From Phycisphaerae bacterium (GTDB lineage Bacteria > Planctomycetota > Phycisphaerae > UBA1845 > Fen-1342): a DNA stretch of 64,000 nucleotides. This document shows, one piece after another, positions 1 to 7,723 of the stretch. The position numbers were made by a program, and so were the translations under genes. Location of the stretch: the NCBI GenBank assembly GCA_017999985.1, contig JAGNKU010000003.1, forward strand, positions 248,001 through 312,000. Direction: 5' to 3'. The notes beneath the pieces are model-generated. The model was not told the origin of the DNA, ran no database searches, and saw only the letters and a list, made by a program, of their open reading frames with translations. Every line of letters begins with the position of its first letter. Position 1 is the first letter of the stretch.

Positions 1-2912
1 CCAATGTAGCCGCTCCAATCCTGGATCGTCAGGTGCATGGGAGTGCCGTTAACAGCGAATGTTGCGGTCCGATCGCCGTTGGTCGCGGCTGCGAGCAGGT
101 AGAGTCGGTTGTACGTGCCGGTCGGCAGGGTGATGCTCTGCCCGGCGCACGTCACCGCATTCAACTGGCCGCCGGCGACCGGACCGAGCGCGAACGTAAT
201 GCCGCGATAGTCGATTTCGTCGGCGAGCATTTCAGCGGGGAGGCAGCGTCCGCCGTCGTCGAAACCGTCCGTGGCCGACTGGCCGTCGCTGCTGGTCACG
301 GCACGGTTGTAGGGCAGCGCTACCACCTGTTGCTCAATAGCCGGCAATTGCGTCGGCGGGGCACCGGGCGTCAGCGCGAAGGCGCGGAGCTGGTAGGGAT
401 TCAGGTTTGTGACGAGCGCACCATTCATCACGGTCGCTGCGCCGACTGGCTGTTCCTGGCCATCGACCTCGCGTGCCGCGGCGATGGCCGTGGGCAGCGA
501 GACGTGCACGTTGGTGGCCGGCTGGCCGCTGAGCTCGACGAGCCGCACGATCACTTCGTCGCTGTCCTCAGCCCTCTTGACGGCCATGACGCGCACCCGG
601 GAATGATTGACAGTCAGCAGCGAAAGCCAGCGTCCGAGGGCCCCACTATGCGCTGTAGTCTGGAAGGCGATCAGCGGCTGACTCAGGCGCAAGGCTTGCC
701 AATCGGTTTGGCTCGCGCGCCAGTCGCCGACGTGCCCGGTGAGCCCGTAGAGGATTTCGTGCCGACCCCAGTCCTGCGTGGCCTGGTCCTCGTAGCCGCC
801 GGCCGCGCCCGGCGTGCGGACCAGCGTGAGTCGGAGCGTGTGGTCGTCGGGCTTGTCCGAGCCGTACTTGCAGTCGCTCAGCACCGTGACGCCGTAGGTC
901 CCGTTCGCGGCGGTCAGGTCGAACCACTGGTGCGCGGGCACTTCGTACTTGCTGGCGTTGTTGTTGCCGCGCTGGAGTGTGCCCACTTCCCAGTTGTACG
1001 TGGCATTGGGGTTGGCGACGGTGAGCGGAAAGACGGCTTTGAGGTTGCAGATCGAGCTCATCCAGTCGATCGTGTTGGCGAACTCGACGCGGTTGGCCGC
1101 GCCGCCGGCCGCCAGTCGGATCGTCTGGACGAAATGCGAGCCCTGGCTGTCGCGCGTCACCTGCAGGGCGACGCGGGCCGCGCCGTTCTCGATGATCTGC
1201 ACGGTCGCCGGCCCGGAGACGTACGCCTGTGGCGGCTGCTGCGCGTCTTCCCAATCAATGTTCCAGGCGGGCCACGCCGCGGGGAAGTCGTGCGAGAACG
1301 CCTGGCGCGCCGGTGCCGTCAGCAGTTCGCGCCCCGCCGTCTTGTCGTAGATGTTCGCCACGTCGCCGTTGCCGTCCAGCGTGATGATGTAGCGCGCATT
1401 CTCGAGCGACGATGTGGTGACGGAGAGCGTTGACGTCGCGGCAGTGGCTGCGGCTTGCACGTCGTATACGGCGAGGCCGACCGACGGCACGGTCGCCAGG
1501 AAAAGGATTCTCAGTTCGCCGTCAGCCGCGCTCACGATCTGCGACGGCACCTCTACGCCGGACGGGTTGAGCACGCGCACCGCGGTTGGCAAGACGCCGG
1601 GCCAGGCGATGCGCGCTTCGACCACATCTTCGCGCGTGATGGACAGCGGGTTGTAGACGACCAGCGGCACGCCGGTGGCCTCCGTGTCCAGGCCGGTGGC
1701 GATGGCCCCGATCGAGCTGTCCACGACGCACGCGAACTGGTTGAGGGCGATGATTTCATCGTTCCACGAGTACTCGTACGCCTTCGGGTGGCTCGTTCCG
1801 GGCAGAATGTCGTGGAATTGCCCGCCAAGGACCAGCGTCCAGGCGTCGTTCAGCCGCTTCTGCGGATAGGCGGGGCCGCCCAGCCAGTCGGCGAAGACCG
1901 CGGCCCGTTCGGCCGCGTCGGCCAGCCGCTCGTTCTTGAAGTTCCAGCGCTTCATGTAGCACTGCGACGTGATCGAGCCGGCGGAGTGCTCAGTGAGCAG
2001 CAAATCGCCCTGGTAGTGCGGCAGCGTGGCCATGTAGGCGGGCGGAATGTCGAGGAACATCTGCTCGGCGGTGGATGAGATCACGTCTACCGGCCCCGTG
2101 CCGTTTGCGCTCGTCTCGACCCACTGCACACAATCCGCGCTCGGCGCCCCGCCTACGTCGCCCACGCCGAAGTAGTGGTAGTCGGCGTAAACACCGGACG
2201 CCGCCCCGTTGGCGTTGATCCGCGCGAGCCAGCCTGCATCGTAGCTCAGATCGTGGTCGACGCAGGCGCTGTAGCTGCCGGGGTTGAAAGCAGCGATGAT
2301 CGGCGTACCGTCCAGACCGTCCCATACGCCCACGTTGAAGGGGATACCGACGGCCGAACCCCACGACAGCTTCTGCGTCGAAAAGCCGATCAGACCGCAG
2401 TGGCCCAGCAGACTCGGCAGCGACGCCGGAAAGCCGAAGCAGTCCGGCAACATGAATTCAGAGCTGGCCGTGCCCAGTTCGCTGCGGAAGAAGTGATTCC
2501 CGTAGAGCACCTGGCGGATGATGGACTCGGCCCCCGTGACGTTGACGTCGCACTCTTCCATCGAGGACCCGGCCGGGAACCAGCGGCCGGCGGCGACGTA
2601 CTGCTGGACGGTCGCGAACGCGGCCGGGTAGTACTCCTTCATCATGCGATAGCGGTTGGCCCCGCTGAAGTTGAAAATGTAGTCCGCATAGTCCTCGATA
2701 AGGTCGAAGTTGTCGTACATCGTGTTGGGGATGTACTCGCCGATAGTGGCGGCGTAAGTCCAGCGCCACTGCGTATCGAGATGCGCGTAGCCCACAACGT
2801 AAAGTGTCGGGTTGCTGGTCAGGTCCCGCGGTTCATCGCCCACCGCATTGGCCGGCGGCAGGAGCAGCAGCAGCGCGAGCAGCAAACCACGGCGTGAACT
2901 CATCCCGCGCAT
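1..2912 (-). CDS. Secreted GH38 alpha-mannosidase (3' end beyond window)
   Basis: Predicted exported alpha-mannosidase that cleaves terminal alpha-mannosides from glycans. The first ~25 residues form a Sec-type signal with a poly-leucine core ending near Ala-Asn-Ala. Family GH38 hallmarks are visible: AHLDTQW with His44 and Asp46 as likely zinc ligands, the nucleophile segment LPDCFGFP with Asp157, and GGQFHDILPGTS with the third ligand His367. About 970 residues are visible and the frame stays open to base 1, so the C-terminus is missing, as expected for GH38 proteins of 850-1,100 residues. The start at 2912 is chosen because AAGGAGG lies 6 nt upstream; an ATG three codons later is less well placed. 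The next gene upstream is a URO-D-like gene on the same strand, 270 bp away. Family call is firm; substrate linkage is inferred. Confidence 0.9.
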   Translation of the reverse strand, partial: MRGMSSRRGLLLALLLLLPPANAVGDEPRDLTSNPTLYVVGYAHLDTQWRWTYAATIGEYIPNTMYDNFDLIEDYADYIFNFSGANRYRMMKEYYPAAFATVQQYVAAGRWFPAGSSMEECDVNVTGAESIIRQVLYGNHFFRSELGTASSEFMLPDCFGFPASLPSLLGHCGLIGFSTQKLSWGSAVGIPFNVGVWDGLDGTPIIAAFNPGSYSACVDHDLSYDAGWLARINANGAASGVYADYHYFGVGDVGGAPSADCVQWVETSANGTGPVDVISSTAEQMFLDIPPAYMATLPHYQGDLLLTEHSAGSITSQCYMKRWNFKNERLADAAERAAVFADWLGGPAYPQKRLNDAWTLVLGGQFHDILPGTSHPKAYEYSWNDEIIALNQFACVVDSSIGAIATGLDTEATGVPLVVYNPLSITREDVVEARIAWPGVLPTAVRVLNPSGVEVPSQIVSAADGELRILFLATVPSVGLAVYDVQAAATAATSTLSVTTSSLENARYIITLDGNGDVANIYDKTAGRELLTAPARQAFSHDFPAAWPAWNIDWEDAQQPPQAYVSGPATVQIIENGAARVALQVTRDSQGSHFVQTIRLAAGGAANRVEFANTIDWMSSICNLKAVFPLTVANPNATYNWEVGTLQRGNNNASKYEVPAHQWFDLTAANGTYGVTVLSDCKYGSDKPDDHTLRLTLVRTPGAAGGYEDQATQDWGRHEILYGLTGHVGDWRASQTDWQALRLSQPLIAFQTTAHSGALGRWLSLLTVNHSRVRVMAVKRAEDSDEVIVRLVELSGQPATNVHVSLPTAIAAAREVDGQEQPVGAATVMNGALVTNLNPYQLRAFALTPGAPPTQLPAIEQQVVALPYNRAVTSSDGQSATDGFDDGGRCLPAEMLADEIDYRGITFALGPVAGGQLNAVTCAGQSITLPTGTYNRLYLLAAATNGDRTATFAVNGTPMHLTIQDWSGYI

Positions 2913-3101
2913 CCTCAACCTCCTTGGCAGGCACCGACGACGGGGCGGTTCCGAGTTGCCGCGGGAGCAGCGGCGGCGTCAGAACCGCCGGTGCCATGGC
3001 GAGCACGGCGCGGTGGTCCCGTGCACAGGCACATTCAGCCGCACGAGTCGGCGGTGCGCAAGCCACTGTGTCGCGCGTGGATCGGAAAGGCAATCAGAAT
3101 G

Positions 3102-3128
3102 TCATTGAATGTTACAATAGTGCAATGA
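3102..3128. promoter_or_regulatory. AT-rich inverted repeat upstream of the GH38 gene
   Basis: In the 270 bp gap before the mannosidase start, an AT-rich island stands out from GC-rich surroundings. It contains perfect 6-bp arms TCATTG and CAATGA separated by 15 bp. This could be an operator or part of the promoter for the minus-strand mannosidase gene, about 190 bp upstream of its start. No clear -35/-10 pair was found, and the rest of 2913-3182 shows nothing else. Confidence 0.3.
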
Positions 3129-3182
3129 ATGCCACGCGCGCACCCGTGGCGACCGACTCTCGCCGGCCTCGGGCGCGCCGGT

Positions 3183-4187
3183 TCACCCGGGACGGTAGGG
3201 CAGTGGTTCGCACAGGGCGCGGAGGTTCTCGGGCGGTGTGCCACTGGGGATCTCACAGCCGGCGTTCACCAAGTAAGGGTTGCCGACCTGGTCATAGGCG
3301 GCAGCGAGGGTCTGGCGGATCGTGGCGGGAGTGCCGCGCAGGACACCCGCCGCCGGATCGATGTTGCCTGTCAGAGCGGTGCGCGGGCCGACGTGGGTGC
3401 GGACGGTTGCCAGGTCCACCAGGTGGTCCACGTCGAGGATGTCGACGCCGAGGTTGGCGATGCCGGGCAGCAGGTGCGTGATGTCGCCACAGATGTGCAG
3501 CTTGACGAAGGCGCCGAACTGCTGAATGGCGGATACCAGGCGTTTCTCGCGGGGTTGGATCAGCGTTTCGTACACGCGCGGCGAAACCTGGCTGGCGATG
3601 GCGTCGCCGATGCCGATGGTGTCGGCACCGGCATCGACCTGGACACGGGCGAACGCGACGGCGACTTCGACGCACCGGTCCAGCAGCGCGGCGGCGAAGG
3701 GGGGATCCTTCAGGAGGTCGACCAGGAACGCCGTGACGCCGCGCAGGTCAGCCGCCTCGGCGGCCGGCCCTTCGATCCAGCCGAGGATCGAGTACTGGTC
3801 ACCGAATTGTGACCGGTACGCGCGGACGGCCTCGATGCGGTCGCGCATGCGCGTGGAAGTCAGCGGGTCCGGGCGGCTCAGGCGCGCGAGGTCTTTTGAG
3901 TCTGCCAGCGGCTGCGTGGCGCGTGGCACGCCGTCGCGGACGAAGGTGATGCGGGCACCAAACCCCGCGGTCTCCCGATACGGATCGGAAATGCAGCTCA
4001 ACTGGTCGAAGCCGAAGTCACGCGCGCATGCGGCGTTGGCGCGCACGAGCGTGCGATAGTCGGACGCAAAGGCACCGTAGTTCGACCCGATGTACTCGGC
4101 CGCAAACCGCATCAGGATCGGTGTGCGCGGCACACAATCCGGCACGCCGCCGCGGAGCATCGCCAGATATCGTTCCAGGCTGTTCAT
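3183..4187 (-). CDS. Uroporphyrinogen decarboxylase-like (URO-D superfamily) protein
   Basis: A 334-residue protein of the URO-D superfamily, which includes HemE and the corrinoid methyltransferases MtaA/CmuA. It starts with the usual ERYLAMLRGG segment. It carries HICGD near residue 230 and a GCEIPSGTPPENL segment near residue 311, the His/Cys zinc pattern of the methyltransferase branch rather than of heme HemE. There is no signal peptide, so it should be cytoplasmic. It lies 57 bp downstream of the ADP-ribosylglycohydrolase gene and is probably co-transcribed. Such proteins are common beside glycoside hydrolases in planctomycetes and other sugar degraders, and their role there is unknown. 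A second, divergent member lies at 62401-63492. The superfamily is clear; the reaction is not. Confidence 0.85.
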   Translation of the reverse strand: MNSLERYLAMLRGGVPDCVPRTPILMRFAAEYIGSNYGAFASDYRTLVRANAACARDFGFDQLSCISDPYRETAGFGARITFVRDGVPRATQPLADSKDLARLSRPDPLTSTRMRDRIEAVRAYRSQFGDQYSILGWIEGPAAEAADLRGVTAFLVDLLKDPPFAAALLDRCVEVAVAFARVQVDAGADTIGIGDAIASQVSPRVYETLIQPREKRLVSAIQQFGAFVKLHICGDITHLLPGIANLGVDILDVDHLVDLATVRTHVGPRTALTGNIDPAAGVLRGTPATIRQTLAAAYDQVGNPYLVNAGCEIPSGTPPENLRALCEPLPYRPG

Positions 4188-4244
4188 GGCTGTGGGGCGC
4201 GCTCGTCAGAGGCTGCGGGCCGCGCGACCGGAGCTGCGCAGCGC

Positions 4245-6209
4245 TTACTCCGCGGGTGGATACAGCTCGATCTCGCTGATCTGCGCCGCATTGGGCAGCG
4301 CCGGGTTGGCCGAACTGCGGATCACGAGTCGGAACGTGTCGGTCACGACCGGTGCGATCTGCGCACGATACACGCCGGGCTCCGCGTTTTCCGGCACGTT
4401 GAACACCTCCTGCAGCTCGGTTGCACCGACCGGCAGCACGAAGCCCTGGAAACTGGTCGGGTAATCCGCGGGATCGGCGAAGCGAATGACGACGCGGCCG
4501 AGCGCGGCGGCTTGCGGCAGCTTGATTTGCAGCCAGTGCGGGTGTGGCGTCGTCAGCGAAGAATGCCAGCGGTTGGAGAAGTCCTCGGGCGTGGCCTTCA
4601 GACCGTCAATGACTTTGTGAGCGCACGGCGCTTCGGCTGCGTACTCACTGTTGCAGGTCACCTGTGCGCCCTTGGATGCCAGCGCCAGGTCGTCCGGCCC
4701 GATCTCGTCCGGGCGGATGAGGGTGACCGGGATGCTGACTCGGCCGTTGGTGTCACCGATCTCCAGCTTCATCGGATAGGCACGCAACTCGGGCGCCGGG
4801 GCCGTAAACGTCAGCGTGAAATCGGCGGATGCGCCCGGCCCGACGGCCAGCGCGCGCTGCGGGAGGCCCGTGAGGGTCCAATCCGCTGGCAGATCGCGCA
4901 GCGCGACGTTCAACGCCCGGGGCTCACGGCTCCGGTTGTGAACGCTGACCCGCAGCGGACGCGCGTTTGCGGGCGCGATCACTGGCGCGCTGATGTAATC
5001 CACGACCACCCCCAGATCCGGCTCGCTCCACACCACCTGGTAGGGCGACAGTTCCCAGAGCGACTTGGCGGCGACCGGATCCCGGAGCGTCAACTCAGCG
5101 ACGCGGCGCATGTCCGTGGGACCCTCGGTGAGCGCCACGGGAGCATGGTGGTGCGCCAGCACGACCTTGGTCATCGCCACGGTCTGGTCGGTCAGCGTGT
5201 TGATGTCCTCCGGGTGCCGGAAACCGCTGATGGCGACCGTCTTGATCTTCAGGCCCACCGGCTCACTCCAGCGTTCCGGGATGCCCCTGGTGCCTTCGAG
5301 GATACCGAAGAGCGCACCCAGGGTCGCACCCGTGCAGTCCGTGTCATCGCCGCAGTTCACCGCGCGGCACAGGCTCCGGCCGAAATCTCCCTCCCCGTAA
5401 AGCCAGCCCAGAACCACGTATCCCAGGTTGCGCGGTGCCTGGAACCACCCCGTCGCCTCGCTGGCGTCGATCACGTCCTGCCGCGCCGCCTGCCAGTCCT
5501 TGCCGGCCTGCCGGGCTGCGATGGCCGCGCGAATCGCGCTGGCGACCTGGCTCTCGCGCGGGATCATTGCGAGCCCGATGTCCAGGAGCTTGTCGCGGTC
5601 GCGCTCGACGAACGCCGCGCTTTCCACGGCGGCGGTGAAGATCTCGGCGAGCGTGCCTTCCGCAGCCCCGTGGTCGACGCAAGCATCCTCGCGGGCGAGC
5701 TGAGCGGCGAGCACCGGGCAGCCCGGTGCCAGGCACGCCCAGAGCTCGGAACGAATCCACGCGCCGTTGCTGTGCTTCCAGCGCGCGTTGTCGTACTCCC
5801 CGGACAGCGGCGGCAGCAGCCCCAGGCGCATGTTCCGCTTGCCCACGCCGTACTCGTTCCAGTCCACCGGCACGTACTTCAGCCAGTATTCGCCGAGAAT
5901 GCGCGCGTCGACCCGACCGGCGTGGTCCTGCATGGCGCGCAGCCAGAGCAACTGCAGGTCGAGATCGTCGTTGGCGGCGGGCTCGCCGGGTTTGAGGTCG
6001 GTATAGAAGGTAATGCTGCGCGGCCCGCGTTGGCCCTCGAAGGGCATGCCCAACGTGCCGCCGATGTTCTTGCCAAGCCAGCAGGCGAAGACGCGATCGC
6101 GAAACTCACCCTCGTTGAGCAGCACCTTGGGCTCGTCCGCCGCCCAGGTTGTGCCGACCAACAGCGTGCTCACGAGGCTGATCCAGCCGTGACGAAGCCG
6201 ACGTGTCAT
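4245..6209 (-). CDS. Secreted ADP-ribosylglycohydrolase-fold protein with C-terminal beta domains
   Basis: A 654-residue protein with a signal peptide (cleavage near WAADEP). Residues ~28-370 form an ADP-ribosylglycohydrolase (DraG/ARH) fold: the entry motif FACWLGKNIGGTLG, an acidic ANDDLDLQ segment, and NCGDDTDCTGATLG at residues 285-298, which carries the metal-binding aspartates. Residues ~400-500 look like an NEW3-type beta-sandwich. Residues ~520-650 resemble an F5/8-type (discoidin) carbohydrate-binding domain. Classical members remove ADP-ribose from proteins in the cytoplasm, so export plus a sugar-binding tail suggests a different substrate, perhaps a glycan or glycoside. The URO-D-like gene follows in the same orientation. 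The fold is clear; the function is open. Confidence 0.82.
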   Translation of the reverse strand: MTRRLRHGWISLVSTLLVGTTWAADEPKVLLNEGEFRDRVFACWLGKNIGGTLGMPFEGQRGPRSITFYTDLKPGEPAANDDLDLQLLWLRAMQDHAGRVDARILGEYWLKYVPVDWNEYGVGKRNMRLGLLPPLSGEYDNARWKHSNGAWIRSELWACLAPGCPVLAAQLAREDACVDHGAAEGTLAEIFTAAVESAAFVERDRDKLLDIGLAMIPRESQVASAIRAAIAARQAGKDWQAARQDVIDASEATGWFQAPRNLGYVVLGWLYGEGDFGRSLCRAVNCGDDTDCTGATLGALFGILEGTRGIPERWSEPVGLKIKTVAISGFRHPEDINTLTDQTVAMTKVVLAHHHAPVALTEGPTDMRRVAELTLRDPVAAKSLWELSPYQVVWSEPDLGVVVDYISAPVIAPANARPLRVSVHNRSREPRALNVALRDLPADWTLTGLPQRALAVGPGASADFTLTFTAPAPELRAYPMKLEIGDTNGRVSIPVTLIRPDEIGPDDLALASKGAQVTCNSEYAAEAPCAHKVIDGLKATPEDFSNRWHSSLTTPHPHWLQIKLPQAAALGRVVIRFADPADYPTSFQGFVLPVGATELQEVFNVPENAEPGVYRAQIAPVVTDTFRLVIRSSANPALPNAAQISEIELYPPAE

Positions 6210-6374
6210 ATGCGCCCAGCCTGGTTCCGTTTGACCACCTGACCGTCGAGGCGCAGCAACTGCCCGACGTCGAACGGCGGCATTGTAGCGTGTTGGGGCT
6301 GCGTGTGCCTGGCGCGACCGGCGAGCGCGGCGGGCCGTTGGCTGGCTTTTGACCCGGAGGGCCCAGGTGCGTCG

Positions 6375-7226
6375 TCAGGGTGCGGGGAACGACTCGATCA
6401 GAAACTCGGCGGAGTCCGCGCCGAAGTACTTCTTCGGCAGCTTCCAACGCGTGCACGTGACGTGGACGAAGCAGCGCCGGCCGGGAAAGACCAGCGTCTC
6501 GTCGACGGCGGGTCGGTACTCGATGCCGTCGACTTCGTAACGAACCTGGCAGTCGCCGACCTTATGATCCTTGAGCACGAGCAACCGGCCGTTGGGCAGG
6601 CGAAACGGCCGCTTTTCCGCGAGGATCACGAAGTGGGGCGCGGGCAGGGCACGCGGTTCGACGGGAGGCCGAGGGCGGTACCGCGGCCGGACCACCGCCG
6701 TGCGGGGTGGTTGCGGGACGGAGGCCGGCGGCGGCGCCACGGCATCCGACTCGGACGGCAACGGGCGTGCTTCGGAAGTCGGCGAATGCGGCCTGGCATC
6801 GGCGGGTCCCGCCGGGGCGGGCCGCGGCACGCACTCAATCTGGAACTCCGCCGAGTCACGACCGTAGTGTTTCTTCGGCAGTTTCGATCGTGTGCAGGTG
6901 ACCAGCACCACGAAGTCGCGACCGGGGAGGGCGACGGTCGTGCCCACGCGGGGCTTGTACTCGATGCCGTCCACCTTGTACCGGACTCTGTGGTCACCGC
7001 TCTTGTGGTCCAACAGAACGAGTGTCTGAGCGTTGGGCAGCTCCAACGGCACTTTCTCGGCGATCAGGATGCACTCGGCCGGCGCCGGCCACTCGGCTTC
7101 GACGGGCGGAATGTCGCGGACGGTTACGGACGGGTCTTGCGTGTTCTGATCGTCGGGATTGACCGTGGCGGGAGCAGCCGGGCCGATCAGCGCGGCGCAG
7201 AGTACCAGGGCTGCGAGGCGTGGCAT
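6375..7226 (-). CDS. Exported protein with two copies of an unrecognised domain
   Basis: A 283-residue protein of unknown function with a cleavable signal (MPRLAALVLCAALIGPAAP). Two ~80-residue repeats, at about 50-130 and 200-280, are clearly homologous: each has an ILxAEK-type start, an LDHK or LKDHK segment, an RY(K/E)VDGIEY core, a VTCTR(S/W)KLPKK segment and a DSAEF(Q/L)IE end. A ~65-residue Pro/Ala-rich linker joins them. The shared VTCTR segment carries one cysteine per copy. The start is supported by AGGAG about 8 nt upstream of the ATG. The gene is divergent from the AAA+ operon across a 497-bp gap, and it is not known whether they are linked. Confidence 0.8.
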   Translation of the reverse strand: MPRLAALVLCAALIGPAAPATVNPDDQNTQDPSVTVRDIPPVEAEWPAPAECILIAEKVPLELPNAQTLVLLDHKSGDHRVRYKVDGIEYKPRVGTTVALPGRDFVVLVTCTRSKLPKKHYGRDSAEFQIECVPRPAPAGPADARPHSPTSEARPLPSESDAVAPPPASVPQPPRTAVVRPRYRPRPPVEPRALPAPHFVILAEKRPFRLPNGRLLVLKDHKVGDCQVRYEVDGIEYRPAVDETLVFPGRRCFVHVTCTRWKLPKKYFGADSAEFLIESFPAP

Positions 7227-7723
7227 GGCAGCACTCCTGATTGCGTGTCAGGTGCGGCGACGCGGCCGGGTCGCCATGTCGCACGCGGATTCTCAGACCG
7301 GTGTCACGGCGGACGGCGCCGCGCCGCAATGCAACTTACCCGAACAACGCTCGGGCATCTGCATAGATAGACAGCCAGGGTCGTCGGGCGTTAGCGGCAC
7401 TGAGGGTCCGTGCCGTACGGCAGATGGCGGTGGGGCGGCGGTTCACGCGGGGCGTGGAGGTTCACGTGCCGGCGGCCGCGTGCGGGGACAACGGAAAGGC
7501 GGGTGTAAGCCCATGACCAGCAATGTGTTGGGCATCGTCGGGCGTGAAAAGCGCGCGCTGCGGCTCGTGTGATGCGTGTGCCGACGTTGGTGATCGGGGA
7601 CCGGGTCGGAATCTGTAACTGCCGCTGGCGTGGGGCGTTGCATGGACCGTGTTCGTGTGAAGGGCGTCTCGCGGCGGCCTGGCACACCGCGCTTCTGTTA
7701 TACCGACGCGACAGGACTGCAAT
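7227..7723. other. Divergent intergenic region before the AAA+/vWA operon
   Basis: A 497-bp gap between the two-repeat exported protein (minus) and the AAA+ operon (plus). I see no convincing gene in it; the open frames on both strands have arginine-rich, non-coding-like composition. A small dyad, CCCGA and TCGGG separated by 7 bp, lies near 7337-7355. A TA-rich spot (TTATAC near 7698) sits just upstream of the first ATPase gene but has no good -35 partner. Promoters for both directions probably lie here but cannot be placed. Confidence 0.4.

Noticed and set aside
33-1433. Long plus-strand open frame opposite the alpha-mannosidase
   Set aside because: Composition is Arg/Val/Gly/Asp-rich without domain logic, and the minus frame carries clear GH38 motifs. 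It is an antisense shadow in GC-rich DNA.
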